Positions 32,615 through 42,416 of a stretch of DNA of 64,000 nt are shown piece after piece. The DNA lies in assembly GCA_958295925.1 (NCBI GenBank), contig CATQHL010000001.1:1129931-1193930 (forward strand). Direction: 5' to 3'. The stretch's first letter is position 1. Every line of letters starts with the position of its first letter. This DNA is from an uncultured Acidimicrobiales bacterium (GTDB taxonomy: Bacteria; Actinomycetota; Acidimicrobiia; Acidimicrobiales; CATQHL01). The notes beneath the pieces are model-generated. The model ran no database searches. It was not told the origin of the DNA and worked only from the letters and a program-made list of their open reading frames with translations. Position numbers and translations under genes: made by a program.

Positions 32615-33229
32615 TTACCAGCCCAGACGCTCCGAGACTGCCCTCCATACCGATTCCGAGACCGCGTTGGGCGGCCTGTCGGCGTCTATCACAACCCAGC
32701 GGTCGGAGTCTTCAGCAGCCAGGGCCTTATAGCCCTCTCGCACACGCAGGTGGAAATCGAGCCCCAGAACCTCGAAGCGGTCCACCTTTTGCCGCATGGT
32801 CGTTCGAACCCGCGCCCGCTCAGGCGAAATGTCCAGCAGCAGCACCAAATCGGACCGAATCCCTCCGGTCGCCCAGTTGGTAAGACTGCGAACAAAATCC
32901 AAGTCGAGCTCACGACCAAACCCTTGATAGGCCAGAAAAGACTCCGCGTAGCGGTCGCAGACGACGTCTGTTCCCTCCAAGAGCGCAGGACGGATGACCT
33001 CTTCGACGTGTTGGGCGCGGTCGGCGGCCATTAGCAAGGCCTCTGAGCGCCAGGTAATCCGGAACTCGGGGGAAAGCAGCAGCCTTCGCAGCTCCCCACC
33101 CAGCTCGGTGTCGCCCGGCTCGAAGGTCAGCAACGCCTCTCGCTGCGCGGCCAGTAGAGCGGCTTGAGTGGATTTGCCGACAGACTCTCCCCCCTCGAAG
33201 GTGACCAGCCTTCCCTCCTGATTCGTCAT
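32615..33229 (-). CDS. tmk: Thymidylate kinase
   Basis: This enzyme phosphorylates dTMP to dTDP. In its 204 residues the P-loop is 'FEGGESVGKSTQAALLA', 'CDRYAESFLAYQGFGRELD' has the D-R-Y/F motif, and 'LVLLLDISPERARVR' precedes the lid. 'FEPGDTELGGELRRLLL' replaces the more usual 'REPGGT', so the Arg next to E-P-G is Phe here, a minor deviation. The start ATG overlaps the MFS stop as ATGA. Confidence 0.93.
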   Translation of the reverse strand: MTNQEGRLVTFEGGESVGKSTQAALLAAQREALLTFEPGDTELGGELRRLLLSPEFRITWRSEALLMAADRAQHVEEVIRPALLEGTDVVCDRYAESFLAYQGFGRELDLDFVRSLTNWATGGIRSDLVLLLDISPERARVRTTMRQKVDRFEVLGLDFHLRVREGYKALAAEDSDRWVVIDADRPPNAVSESVWRAVSERLGW

Positions 33230-34854
33230 AGTGATTCGCCCGCGTCGTCGCCGGGGACGGCAGTGCCATCGCCAGCCTCCCCGGAGCCGACGCCAGTCTG
33301 CGCTGCTGAGTCTCCCACGCCCTCCGTCTTCGCCCCTTCCGATGCGAATTTAAGAGCGCCTTGCTTCTGCTGTCGCCTCACCAGCAACCCCGCCAGCACG
33401 ATGGTCGCACCCGCAAGCCAAAGGGTTAAGCGCACGCCAGGCAGTTCAATCCTGAAACCGATGTCCAAGGCACCGTCAAACAACCATTCCGAGAGTTGGT
33501 CCAGGCCTGTGGAGAGCGACGGGCCCATCACCAGGGCAAGAACCAGACAGATCCGAAAGATGGAGTTGATCCCAGCGAAGACCCGCCCTCGCAACTCGTC
33601 TGCAGTGTTGGAATGAAGCAGGGTGAAGCCCAGCACATACACCCCTCCGGCACTCAGGCCCAGCGCACCGGCCATAAGAATTACGCCGGTCAGTGTGCTG
33701 AGCGTCGCCGCCAGGAATAGCGAAACACCGGCTGCGGCGACCGAGACGGCGAAAATAAATTCCTTGTTGAGCTTTTGCTGAACTACAAGCAACACCCCCA
33801 CGCCTATAGCAACCCCCACGCCCAGCCCTGTCGTGACGTACCCGAAGTCTCTTGACAGGTTGTCGTCGACGATTCCGACCACTTCCCGCAGATAGACAAG
33901 GGCGAGCGGCACCAACATCCCACCACCAATGAGCGCGGTGGCAAGCCCGAAGCCGATTGGGCGCACGGTGGAGTTCCCAAACACATAGCCCCAACCCTCG
34001 CGCGTCTCCCTGACAAAATTCCGCCAGATGACGGAGAACTTCTGTCCTGGGCGAACGCCCCCCCGCCTCATGCGACGGACGCGCTCCCGCGTCTTCTTCC
34101 AAGCTTCCAATAACTTCCTGGTGAGCTTCACCCCAACCACCGAACCGTCAGATGTTCTGATAAAGAACAACAGAACTGCCGAGACGACGAACGTGAGGGA
34201 GTTGATGTAGAAGGCGAAGGCCTCCTTCTCCAGCCGCAGCGCTTTAGCAAACCCTGAGTTCTCCAGCCCAATGGCGGCACTCTGCACCCCTGTGAGCACC
34301 AGGGCGGCGATTGGGAACATCCCGTAGGTGGCGAGCATCGAAAGCGAGTTGGCCGTGGTGAGGTGCTTTCGATCCAACAGGTTGGGAACCATCGCCTCCT
34401 TGGCCGGAATCCAGACAAGCGTGAAGGCCTCAATAACGAGCGAAGCCAGCACGAGCGCCCAGAGGCTGTTCACAAAGGGAACGAAAAGGAAGATGCCGGC
34501 TCGCGCCAAGTCGCAGACAATCATCAGCCGGCGACGGTCGAAGCGGTCGGCCAGCACGCCCGCAATCTGAGAGAAGAACAATCCCGGCACCAGACGGGTG
34601 GCCATTACAAAGGCGATCGACAGCTCGGGGTTGGCTCCCACGCGCTCAGCCACGATCGCCAAGGCCAGGAACCCCAGCCAGTCACCCAGGGACGTCACCA
34701 GTTGCGCTGACCAGAGATGACGGAATTGCCGAGTCCCGAACACGCGATCCGAGAAATTCCGCCAGTTCCTTCCCAGGTTCCCGGCCCAACTGGATATCTC
34801 GTCCGGGAGAGGGTCTACGGGCTCAGGTCGTTTGCGCTCATAGTCAGCCGGCAT
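33226..34854 (-). CDS. MFS transporter (MFS_3/EntS-like)
   Basis: A 542-residue polytopic protein with about 12 membrane segments. The loop 2-3 signature 'GVLADRFDRRRLMIVCDLARAG' is typical of MFS exporters of the EntS/macrolide-efflux group. 'FRHLWSAQLVTSLGDWLGFLALA' opens the first segment. Residues 220-275 form a long central loop rich in basic residues, and the C-terminal 40 residues are a low-complexity tail. The substrate is unknown. It is coupled to tmk, probably through genome compaction and not function. Confidence 0.85.
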   Translation of the reverse strand: MPADYERKRPEPVDPLPDEISSWAGNLGRNWRNFSDRVFGTRQFRHLWSAQLVTSLGDWLGFLALAIVAERVGANPELSIAFVMATRLVPGLFFSQIAGVLADRFDRRRLMIVCDLARAGIFLFVPFVNSLWALVLASLVIEAFTLVWIPAKEAMVPNLLDRKHLTTANSLSMLATYGMFPIAALVLTGVQSAAIGLENSGFAKALRLEKEAFAFYINSLTFVVSAVLLFFIRTSDGSVVGVKLTRKLLEAWKKTRERVRRMRRGGVRPGQKFSVIWRNFVRETREGWGYVFGNSTVRPIGFGLATALIGGGMLVPLALVYLREVVGIVDDNLSRDFGYVTTGLGVGVAIGVGVLLVVQQKLNKEFIFAVSVAAAGVSLFLAATLSTLTGVILMAGALGLSAGGVYVLGFTLLHSNTADELRGRVFAGINSIFRICLVLALVMGPSLSTGLDQLSEWLFDGALDIGFRIELPGVRLTLWLAGATIVLAGLLVRRQQKQGALKFASEGAKTEGVGDSAAQTGVGSGEAGDGTAVPGDDAGESL

Positions 34855-34875
34855 TTGACGGTCTTCTCGCCAGTC

Positions 34876-37530
34876 TCAGGAAGAGCGGCGCTTGGCCGGG
34901 CGGGCCGAACGGCCGGAACGTGAACGCCCGCCTCGAGGCTTTCCGCCCGAAGCCCGTCGTTCCTCAAGTAGCTCCAAAGCACGCTGAATGCTCACGGTTT
35001 CGGGATCCTCGCCCTTCGACAACGACGCGTTCGTCTCACCGTCGCTCACATACGGGCCGTAACGACCGTCTCTCACGGTGATCTCCCTGCCGGTCGCCGG
35101 GTCGTCGCCGAGCGTCCGAAGCTGCCTTTGCGTGGTTGACGAAGCCCTTCGCTTGGGCTGTGAAAGCAGTTGCCTGGCTTCGGTGAGAGTGACGGTGAAT
35201 AGCTGCTCCTCGAAATCGAGGGAGCGAGTCTCCTTTCCCTTCTTGATGAAAGGCCCGTAGCGGCCGTTCTGAACGACGATGACCTCACCATCCGAGTCGT
35301 CCTCCAAGTGGCGCGGCAGGCTGAGCAGTTTCAAGGCCTCCTCAAGCGTCACCGTCTCGGGTGACATGGATTTGAACAAGGAGGCGTATCGAGGCTTGGA
35401 GCCGTCGTCGTCGGGCGACGGACCCAGCTGCACAAACGGCCCGTAGCGCCCAGTGCGGGCGGTGACGGGAAGACCGCTAACGGGATCCGCCCCTAATTCC
35501 CGCGCCTCCGCCCTGGTTTCAAGAAGCTGAAGCGCGCGGTCAACGGTCAACTCGTCAGGGGGCAGGTTTTCCGGCAGGTCGGCGCGCTTGTCGCCGCACA
35601 TTATGAACGTCCCGTAGCGCCCATGCCTTACTTCAACGGGGCTCCCGTCGGGAAGTTCGCCCACCGGGACGCTATTGATGGCGCGGGCGTCAATGTCGCT
35701 GACGTTGTCCGTGACCATGGCCTTGAGACCGCCCTGCGCGCCGTCGCCAAAATAGAACATCCGCAGCCAGGGGACAGACTCGTTGGAACCGTTTGCGATC
35801 TGATCCAGATCGTCTTCCATACGGGCTGTGAAGGTGTAGTCCACCAGGTCGGCGAAGTGCTGCTCCATCAACCCGACCACGATGAATGCGGTAAAGGCAG
35901 GCACAAGCGCCGAGCCCTTTTTCCAGACGTAGCCGCGATCTTGGATGGTTCCCATAATGGATGCGTAGGTGGATGGGCGGCCTACTCCCATCTCCTCGAG
36001 TCGACGTATAAGCGAAGCTTCGGTAAAGCGTGCGGGGGGCTTGGTCTCATGACCGGCCGGTTCAGGCTCCGAGATCTGCACCGAGGCTCCTTCGGCCACG
36101 GCCGGCAAGACCTGATCGCTCAAAGCCTCCTTCCTGACTTCTTCCCCGTTGTCCGCAGCTTTGGCGTAGGGTGTCAGCGCCTTTCGGAAACCAGCGTGTG
36201 AAATGACAGTGCCGGAGGCTGAGAAGACGGCTTCCCCTTGAGAGGATTGGGCGGCGAGAGCCACTCTCACCGTCTTGCCTGTGGCGTCTGTCATCTGAGA
36301 GGCCATCGTGCGGCGCCAGATGAGATCGTAGAGACGGGCCTCCTGGCGCTTCAGCGCGCCGATTACCTCGGAAGGGTGGCGCAGCTTCTCGCCTGCTGGT
36401 CGGATGGCCTCGTGGGCCTCCTGCGCATTACGGGACTTGGCCCGATACTGGCGCGGCTTCGGGGGCAGGTACTCCTCTCCAAAGCGTTTGCCCACCTCAG
36501 CACGCACGGTGGCGATGGCCGTGCCGGAGAGCGCAGTGGAGTCGGTGCGCATATAGGTGATGAAGCCCTGCTCATACAGAGACTGGGCAAGCTGCATCAC
36601 CTGCTTGGAAGACAGCCCCAGTCGCCTTTCCCCCTCCTGCTGGAGAGTGGACGTGATGAACGGTGGATTGGGCCTGCGTCGATACGGCTTCTGGCTCACC
36701 GACGACACCTTCCCCTCTTTGCCGTCGAGGTCTTTGCCCAGTCGCTCAGCCTCCAAGGCCGTCAGCACGAAGACTTTCTCGGCGTTCACCTTTCCGTCGG
36801 AACCGAAGTTGCGGCTTTGAGCCACAACCTGGCCGTTCAGGCTGGACAGCCTGGAGGTGAAGCTCGCACCGTCCTGCAGACTCGCCTTCATCGTCAAAGA
36901 CCAGAAAGGCGCCGACACGAACTCAATCCGTTCACGTTCCCTTCCCACCACTATGCGGGTCGCCACGCTTTGAACCCGACCGGCCGAGAGACCCGAAGCC
37001 ACCTTCTTCCACAGCACTGGCGAGACCTCAAAGCCGTAGAGACGATCAAGCAGGCGGCGGGCTTCCTGGGCGTCCACGAGCCGCCGGTCGATGTCCCGCA
37101 GATTTTCGAGAGCCCTTGCAATGGCCTCCCGGGTGATCTCGTGAAAAACCATTCTGTGAACCCGAATCCTCGATGGTGGGCTCAGCTCCTCCAGCAGGTG
37201 CCAGGCGATTGCCTCCCCCTCACGATCTTCGTCGGTAGCCAGGTAAAGCTCATCGGCTTCTCTCACGATCTGGCGCAGCTCACGCACCCTCTTTGCCCCC
37301 TCCCTGGAAACTACATACAAGGGCTTGAAGTCGTTCTCTATGTCGATGCCCAACCGCGCCCACGGCTCGGATTTATACGCCTTTGGCACCTCTGCGCTGC
37401 TTCTGGGCAGGTCCCGGATGTGCCCGAAGGACGACTCCACCGTGTAGCTGTCGTCCAGAAATCGGGAAATGGTCCTGGCCTTGGTAGGCGACTCGACAAT
37501 GACGACTCGATTTGGTTTGGTGTTTGACAT
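34876..37530 (-). CDS. topA: DNA topoisomerase I
   Basis: A type IA topoisomerase of 884 residues. The TOPRIM domain begins 'RVVIVESPTKARTISRFL' and contains 'YLATDEDREGEAIAWHLLE' (D-x-D-x-E). The active-site tyrosine is in 'GFITYMRTDSTALS'. The C-terminus has four Toprim-C repeats with the G-R-Y-G-x-F/Y pattern ('HGRYGTFIMCG', 'TGRYGPFVQLG', 'NGRYGPFIKKG', 'DGRYGPYVSDG') and a basic tail, without Cys4 zinc fingers, as in other actinobacteria. I chose ATG 37530; the ORF-track TTG at 37548 adds six residues. Confidence 0.96.
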   Translation of the reverse strand: MSNTKPNRVVIVESPTKARTISRFLDDSYTVESSFGHIRDLPRSSAEVPKAYKSEPWARLGIDIENDFKPLYVVSREGAKRVRELRQIVREADELYLATDEDREGEAIAWHLLEELSPPSRIRVHRMVFHEITREAIARALENLRDIDRRLVDAQEARRLLDRLYGFEVSPVLWKKVASGLSAGRVQSVATRIVVGRERERIEFVSAPFWSLTMKASLQDGASFTSRLSSLNGQVVAQSRNFGSDGKVNAEKVFVLTALEAERLGKDLDGKEGKVSSVSQKPYRRRPNPPFITSTLQQEGERRLGLSSKQVMQLAQSLYEQGFITYMRTDSTALSGTAIATVRAEVGKRFGEEYLPPKPRQYRAKSRNAQEAHEAIRPAGEKLRHPSEVIGALKRQEARLYDLIWRRTMASQMTDATGKTVRVALAAQSSQGEAVFSASGTVISHAGFRKALTPYAKAADNGEEVRKEALSDQVLPAVAEGASVQISEPEPAGHETKPPARFTEASLIRRLEEMGVGRPSTYASIMGTIQDRGYVWKKGSALVPAFTAFIVVGLMEQHFADLVDYTFTARMEDDLDQIANGSNESVPWLRMFYFGDGAQGGLKAMVTDNVSDIDARAINSVPVGELPDGSPVEVRHGRYGTFIMCGDKRADLPENLPPDELTVDRALQLLETRAEARELGADPVSGLPVTARTGRYGPFVQLGPSPDDDGSKPRYASLFKSMSPETVTLEEALKLLSLPRHLEDDSDGEVIVVQNGRYGPFIKKGKETRSLDFEEQLFTVTLTEARQLLSQPKRRASSTTQRQLRTLGDDPATGREITVRDGRYGPYVSDGETNASLSKGEDPETVSIQRALELLEERRASGGKPRGGRSRSGRSARPAKRRSS

Positions 37531-37595
37531 GGTCAGGCTTTGCTCCAAAACGGATTGCGATCAGACGAAAGGAGGTTATGAGCACCGCGCGGCGA

Positions 37596-39155
37596 TCATG
37601 TGTCTTCCTCAACGAGGCCCCTCTGGGACGCCTCCTCCCGGCGTGAAGCTAGCCAGAGAACGCTCAGCCCGACCAGAAATGCTATGAGCGAGCCCCCGAG
37701 CACGCCTATCTTGGCTTGATCCTCAACCGTCGGAACGGTGGCGGAATGCCCGCTTTCGTTGACAGCCTCCGCATCTGCTTCCGATAATGCAACCGCTGCG
37801 GTCTCCGTGGAGACGTGTTCACCGTCGTCGCCCTCAAAAGCCAGGACCGTGATGAACAGCGAAACTGTGAAGCCGATGCCGGCCACGATGGAAATTCCCA
37901 GCACGTGAAGACCGTTGATCCCCGGCGGCAGCCGTCCGAGCTTGAATTTCGTCACCAGCCAGGTGAAGAAGGAGACCCCCACCGTATTGCCGACCAACAG
38001 ACCGATGGCCACCCCTAAGGTCACCCGGGAGGTGACAGCGGAGGCGAGCATCTCCCGACTTAGAACCACCCCTGCGTTCGCTAGGGCGAAGACCGGCACA
38101 ACGAGATAGCTCACGAAAGGGTGCAGGGTTCGCTCCAGCCTCTCTGCCATAGAGCGTGACTCGGTGATGTTGAAGCCGGCTCGCCGGATGTCGTTCAAGG
38201 AAATGGCTTTCTTCCGCTCCAGCCAGCGGGCCACCGAGCGGGCTCCTGACTCGGTCTGCAGAGGGCGAGCCGGAGTCATCAGGCCCAGGGCCACCCCGGC
38301 AATCGTGGCGTGGACGCCCGAGCGGTACGTTGCCCACCAGACGACAAGCCCGAGCAGGACATAGGTGGGAACGTGCCAGACGCGCACACGGGTGAGGGTT
38401 GCTATCAGCAGGCAGACCCCGATGGCCAGCGCCAGCCAGCCCATCGAGATGTTTGAGCTGTAGAAAATGGCTATTACGGCGATGGCGCCAATGTCGTCTG
38501 CAATCGCCAGTGTCAACAGGAAGAGTTTCAGCCACGACGGCGTCCTCTTTCCCAAGAGAGACACGACCCCGACCGCAAAGGCAATGTCGGTGGCCATCGG
38601 GATGCCCCAGCCGTTCAGGTTTTCGGTGCCGGCGTTGAAAGCCACATAGATGAGGGCTGGAACAAGCATCCCTCCCACGGCCGCCCCGACCGGCAGGATC
38701 ACATCACGCGGCCTGCTGAGCCGCCCTGTAACCATCTCCCGCTTTATCTCCAGGCCGACCACGAAGAAAAACAGCACCATCAGCGCGTCGTTCACCAGGG
38801 CGTGGATGTCGCCGTCGAAGATGGGGAAGTTACCGACAGTAAGGTGGAGCGGGGTGTGCCAAAAGCTGAAATAGCTGTCGCCGAACTGGGAATTCACCCA
38901 AATCAGGGCGATTGCCGTTGCGACTATGAGCAGAATCCCCCCTGAGGCTTCGATGTGCAGAAAGCGGCGCAATGGCTGGGCCACCACACGCTCAAGAGCG
39001 CTGTTGCGGCCTACCCAGGTGAGATCCCCCCCTGGCGACTCCAAGTGCTCTTCGCCCTCGGAATGCGCTGAGCCTGACTCATGGACTTCGTGGTCCAAAG
39101 AGTCGAAGAAGGCGTCCTTCGGATCCTCCTCGTGCTGATGGTTGTCGGGTTGCAT
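37596..39155 (-). CDS. nhaA: Na+/H+ antiporter NhaA
   Basis: A 519-residue antiporter. The paired aspartates of the ion site appear in 'LTLAIADDIGAIAVIAIFYSS', and 'ALMVLFFFVVGLEIKREMVTGRLSRPRDVILPVGAAVGGMLVPALIY' is the N-terminal family block. 'GIPMATDIAFAVGVVSLLG' and 'GIGFTVSLFITVLAFE' are also diagnostic. It has a 45-residue acidic N-terminal tail and a C-terminal extension of about 70 residues with one extra membrane segment, making it longer than E. coli NhaA (388). Confidence 0.95.
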   Translation of the reverse strand: MQPDNHQHEEDPKDAFFDSLDHEVHESGSAHSEGEEHLESPGGDLTWVGRNSALERVVAQPLRRFLHIEASGGILLIVATAIALIWVNSQFGDSYFSFWHTPLHLTVGNFPIFDGDIHALVNDALMVLFFFVVGLEIKREMVTGRLSRPRDVILPVGAAVGGMLVPALIYVAFNAGTENLNGWGIPMATDIAFAVGVVSLLGKRTPSWLKLFLLTLAIADDIGAIAVIAIFYSSNISMGWLALAIGVCLLIATLTRVRVWHVPTYVLLGLVVWWATYRSGVHATIAGVALGLMTPARPLQTESGARSVARWLERKKAISLNDIRRAGFNITESRSMAERLERTLHPFVSYLVVPVFALANAGVVLSREMLASAVTSRVTLGVAIGLLVGNTVGVSFFTWLVTKFKLGRLPPGINGLHVLGISIVAGIGFTVSLFITVLAFEGDDGEHVSTETAAVALSEADAEAVNESGHSATVPTVEDQAKIGVLGGSLIAFLVGLSVLWLASRREEASQRGLVEEDT

Positions 39156-39287
39156 TCGTTTCAGGCTGCCTTTGATCGATTCGGATTCAATCGTGCGGAG
39201 GCCGAGGACTCAGTTACCAGTGAATCCTTCCAGGCAACTCGGCAATTCGGCATGGGTGGAGTCGACTTAAGGAACACCGGAAGCCGA

Positions 39288-39737
39288 TCAGTCAGGTGCC
39301 GTGTAGACCACCAGCCGCACCTCTGTTCCTTCGGCGCTCGGGCGGATGGAATGCTCGTCAACCATCGAACGCATGAGGCTGAGGCCCAGACCGCTTTCGA
39401 AGTGCGTCCTGAGGGGGTCCTCCGGGGGCGGAACCTGCTTGATGCTACCAAGATCGAAGCCTCCCCCCTGATCGATGATCCGCACCTCCACGCGGCCCGG
39501 GCCGGGCGCGCAGACCAGGCGAATTGGCTTTCTCGATCCATTCGCTGAGACTGCTGCTATTGAGTTTGCGACAGCCTCGGAAACAGCAAAACGCAGATTC
39601 TCCAGCCGTTCGGTCGAGACTTGAGCAGTTGCGGAAACCGCTGCCACCAGGACTTCACGCGTCGCGGCCAGATATTCGTTTCCGGCCGGCACTTCCAGCT
39701 CTACGCCGTCTTTCCAGTTGCCTTCACCAAGCTTCAC
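39288..39737 (-). CDS. ATP-binding anti-sigma regulatory kinase domain (RsbW/SpoIIAB-like)
   Basis: A GHKL-fold protein of 149 residues from the GTG I prefer. The N box is 'LRFAVSEAVANSIAAVS', G1 is 'VRIIDQGGGFDLG', and G2 is 'GLGLSLMRSMVDEHSI'. Such kinases bind a sigma factor and phosphorylate STAS antagonists. A STAS protein with an intact Ser lies at 58.3 kb, but pairing is only a guess. The ORF track starts at 39842; that extra stretch is AT-richer, uses codons unlike its neighbours and probably contains the promoter. The gene follows the tad locus. Confidence 0.82.
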   Translation of the reverse strand: MKLGEGNWKDGVELEVPAGNEYLAATREVLVAAVSATAQVSTERLENLRFAVSEAVANSIAAVSANGSRKPIRLVCAPGPGRVEVRIIDQGGGFDLGSIKQVPPPEDPLRTHFESGLGLSLMRSMVDEHSIRPSAEGTEVRLVVYTAPD

Positions 39738-39857
39738 AGTTGCGACACAATCGATAGTCCTGTCTTCGGAGAATCTTGCGCCACAAAGGCGCATCGCCAA
39801 CAATAATGCGAAAGATTTGGAACAGACGGCATGCACAACCATCCGGCCACCAGGCTC

Positions 39858-40265
39858 CTAGGGGCTTTGACCGTACATGTCGCCGCCTTGTTCGGCCTTC
39901 GTTATAAACACCTCGGTCATCCTTACCTCGTCTAGCACCAGCGTGAACGGCGATATTCGAATCGGCGAGCGGTATTCCACACGCACTTCCACATCCCCGC
40001 CCAGCCCCACAGGTGTGATGCTTACCTGCAAGCGGGAAGGGTCCAGCTGCGTCGAGGCTCGAGCCGCGTCGACAGCCTGGGACTGATTGTTGAAGACCGC
40101 CGCCGACACCGCCGCCGATCTGGCGCTGTGTGCAAGCAATATCTGATCTCGCACCAGCAATCCGACCTGAACGCATAACAGCACCATGAGCATGAGCACA
40201 GGCAGAGTCAGCGCCAGTTCCAGGGTGGCCTGACCTCTTTGTGCGGAGCGAACCCGAGACAGCAC
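39858..40265 (-). CDS. TadE-like pseudopilin
   Basis: A 135-residue protein with a short basic leader, then 'RGQATLELALTLPVLMLMVLL'. This is a TadE prepilin-type motif: cleavage after Gly with Glu at +5, followed by one hydrophobic helix. The rest is a beta-rich extracellular part. It is the last structural gene of the tad locus, starting at GTG 40265, six bases after the stop of the Flp-like pilin gene. Confidence 0.87.
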   Translation of the reverse strand: MLSRVRSAQRGQATLELALTLPVLMLMVLLCVQVGLLVRDQILLAHSARSAAVSAAVFNNQSQAVDAARASTQLDPSRLQVSITPVGLGGDVEVRVEYRSPIRISPFTLVLDEVRMTEVFITKAEQGGDMYGQSP

Positions 40266-40271
40266 GCTTGT

Positions 40272-40562
40272 TCAGGTCACGAGGTCTTTAAGCGAACGCA
40301 TCACGGCGTTGAAGAAACTCCCGATCCGCTTGGTGTCGGTGGCCCAGGCCACAAACAACATGGCCAAGGCGGCCGCCCCGAGAATCACCAAGGCGTATTC
40401 AGCGGTGGCTTGTCCCCGTTCTTCTAAGCGGGTCGACCGCCCCAACCTGCCGGCGAAGCACTTGGCCAGGACAACGAGTCCTCCCCAACTGCGGCATGCG
40501 CCCGACAACAGCCACCTGATCGCGCGCGTCGAGGCGGCGATGGCCGATTCTGCATAATTCAT
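40272..40562 (-). CDS. Flp-like pilin (DUF4244)
   Basis: A 96-residue protein. After a 50-residue leader comes 'RGQATAEYALVILGAAALAML', a textbook Flp motif (G, then E-Y at +5/+6) followed by the hydrophobic helix. The short mature part ends 'FNAVMRSLKDLVT'. It should be the major Tad pilin after prepilin-peptidase cleavage. The leader is long and contains Cys residues and a hydrophobic patch, which is unusual. AAGGAGG eight bases before the ATG is the strongest ribosome site in the locus, fitting a highly made subunit. Confidence 0.85.
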   Translation of the reverse strand: MNYAESAIAASTRAIRWLLSGACRSWGGLVVLAKCFAGRLGRSTRLEERGQATAEYALVILGAAALAMLFVAWATDTKRIGSFFNAVMRSLKDLVT

Positions 40563-40659
40563 GATCTTCCTCCTTGTTTGTTAGCTAGAGGGGGAAGTAC
40601 GCAGGGGAAGTAGCGAGCGCATCGGGCGGGGGAGCAGCGGCCCTGCGATGACCTGGCCA

Positions 40660-41460
40660 TCAGAGATTAAGGAAATCCAGTGAGCTCGCCAGCGAGGGAA
40701 CGATGGTGAGCAGCATGAACGCAGGCAGCACGCACACCGACAGGGGCAGGAGAAGCCTGAGCGGGACCATCCGGGATGACCGCTCAGCCTGGCGACGCCG
40801 GGCCTGCCGGGCCTGCTCCGCGGCTTGCGACAAGCTGGAGGAAAGCGACGTCCCGTAGCGCAGCGAGTTGACAAGAGGCCTTGATAGCTCCCTCATCGAC
40901 TCTCCGTACATCCCTGGGAGCTCCTCGAACGCCTCGGCGACATCCATGCCCATCCCGATTCGTCGCTGTGCGCTCTTGAGAGCCTCCCCTACCGGCCCCT
41001 CAAGGCGAACTGCGACCTCGTCAAGAGACTGCCTGACGCTGAGGCCGGCGCTTGTTGCAAGCGCGAAGAGATCAAGCGCCTCGGGCAAGCCCCGACGCAG
41101 TTCAATAGAAGTCTTGCGTCGCAGATGAATGCCTCTGCGAACCATCCACAGCCACACCCCCAAGGCCGCAATCACCCCCAATCGGACATCAACGAGCGCG
41201 CCGAGAGCGCCGATAATCAGCGTCAAGCCCATTCTGCGCTCGGCAATGGGATCGGAAACAAGACCGAAAAGAGATCGCGGCAGGCGGCCCAGCGAAGCCA
41301 GCAGATGCCCACCATGGCGAATTCTCTCATCATGGTCTTTTCCCTTCCCAGGAGCCTGTCCAATTCTCCGCCCCAGCGCAGAGCTACGACGCAGCCTTGC
41401 AATCCCGCGCCCGGCGCCCCAAGCCAGCGCCAACACCCACAGAACTGTCAGGACGCTCAT
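40660..41460 (-). CDS. tadC: Tad pilus assembly protein TadC (type II secretion F domain)
   Basis: A 266-residue inner-membrane platform protein. The T2SSF domain includes 'LPEALDLFALATSAGLSVRQSLDEVAVRL', 'GMGMDVAEAFEELPG' and 'LVNSLRYGTSLSSSLSQAAEQARQARRRQAE', with flanking membrane segments near the start, middle and end. The ATG overlaps the tadB stop as ATGA. A gap of about 100 bp to the pilin gene holds only the pilin ribosome site. Confidence 0.88.
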   Translation of the reverse strand: MSVLTVLWVLALAWGAGRGIARLRRSSALGRRIGQAPGKGKDHDERIRHGGHLLASLGRLPRSLFGLVSDPIAERRMGLTLIIGALGALVDVRLGVIAALGVWLWMVRRGIHLRRKTSIELRRGLPEALDLFALATSAGLSVRQSLDEVAVRLEGPVGEALKSAQRRIGMGMDVAEAFEELPGMYGESMRELSRPLVNSLRYGTSLSSSLSQAAEQARQARRRQAERSSRMVPLRLLLPLSVCVLPAFMLLTIVPSLASSLDFLNL

Positions 41461-42413
41461 GCCGATCGGGTAATTCGATACATCCAGATGAAGGCGATGG
41501 CGTCGAGCCCCAACCCCAGCCCCAGACAGATCAGTCCCAGAGAAGAAGAGAGCAAATAGCGCAGCGTGTCTCCCCCGATCAGCGAATCAAGCCCCAGAAA
41601 ACCCAGCGGCAGCAAGACGATGATCAGAGCAGAGGCTCTGCCTTGCAGCGACAAGGTGGAGAGTTCGCCGAGCGAATTCCTGCCGGCGCGCAACGTGGCG
41701 GCCACCCCATCGATGGCTTGCGCACGTCTCCCACCAGCGGCCCCAATAGAAAGGGCCGCAACCGCCAAGTTCACGTCAGGGTGGCTGCGTCGCACCCGCC
41801 AGCGCTCCAGAACTGAGGGCAGAGGACGCCCCGCGGACACACCCGCCAGCACCTCCCCCATCTCTTCCCGCAGGGGGGAGCGAGCCTCTCGCTGGGCTTC
41901 CGCCAGCGCGGCCAGGGTGGAGACATCTGCCCTGAAGCCGTGCGCGACCCTCTCCAGAAAGTCAGGCAATGAGTCAAGGAGACGACGCTCGCAACGCTTG
42001 CGCAGGGCCAGCAGCAGCAGCGGGGGAGCCACAGCACCCAAGGCCAGCCCAATCAGTGAGACTGCGGCCGAGCGGGCTGCCAGTCCGCCCAGGGCTCCCA
42101 GGGCGGCGGAGGCAATCCAGACCTTGCAGGCGCCCGCGGGGCTCCAGTCAACAGCCGCCTCCGCCAGGCTGAGCTTGAGCCGGTGGCCTAGCTTCGACTC
42201 CCGGATTGCCTCGTGCGCGAGGGACGTCTTCGCTCCTCCTGCCCCCCTGGGAACAGAGTGGCCGGAACCGTCCCTGATTCGGGGGAAGGCTTCTTGCGGC
42301 AACCCACCTCCGCTGCATCGCCGAATGATCTTCCGGCGCAACATCGCCGACGGCAGTCGGCGGACTAGGCATGCAGCCGTCATCAGCAACGCAGCAGCGC
42401 CCAGCAACCCCAT
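41457..42413 (-). CDS. tadB: Tad pilus assembly protein TadB (type II secretion F domain)
   Basis: A 318-residue membrane protein with the second T2SSF domain of the locus: 'LDSLPDFLERVAHGFRADVSTLAALAEAQREA', 'EMGEVLAGVSAGRPLPSVLERW' and 'LSIGAAGGRRAQAIDGVAATLR'. Membrane segments surround about 105-145 and 250-310. It starts three bases after cpaF and is coupled to tadC. Confidence 0.87.
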   Translation of the reverse strand: MGLLGAAALLMTAACLVRRLPSAMLRRKIIRRCSGGGLPQEAFPRIRDGSGHSVPRGAGGAKTSLAHEAIRESKLGHRLKLSLAEAAVDWSPAGACKVWIASAALGALGGLAARSAAVSLIGLALGAVAPPLLLLALRKRCERRLLDSLPDFLERVAHGFRADVSTLAALAEAQREARSPLREEMGEVLAGVSAGRPLPSVLERWRVRRSHPDVNLAVAALSIGAAGGRRAQAIDGVAATLRAGRNSLGELSTLSLQGRASALIIVLLPLGFLGLDSLIGGDTLRYLLSSSLGLICLGLGLGLDAIAFIWMYRITRSA

Positions 42414-42416
42414 TTA

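Noticed and set aside
36238-37527. 429-aa plus-strand ORF opposite topA
   Set aside because: It is a high-GC shadow of topA, whose active-site motifs are all intact on the minus strand.
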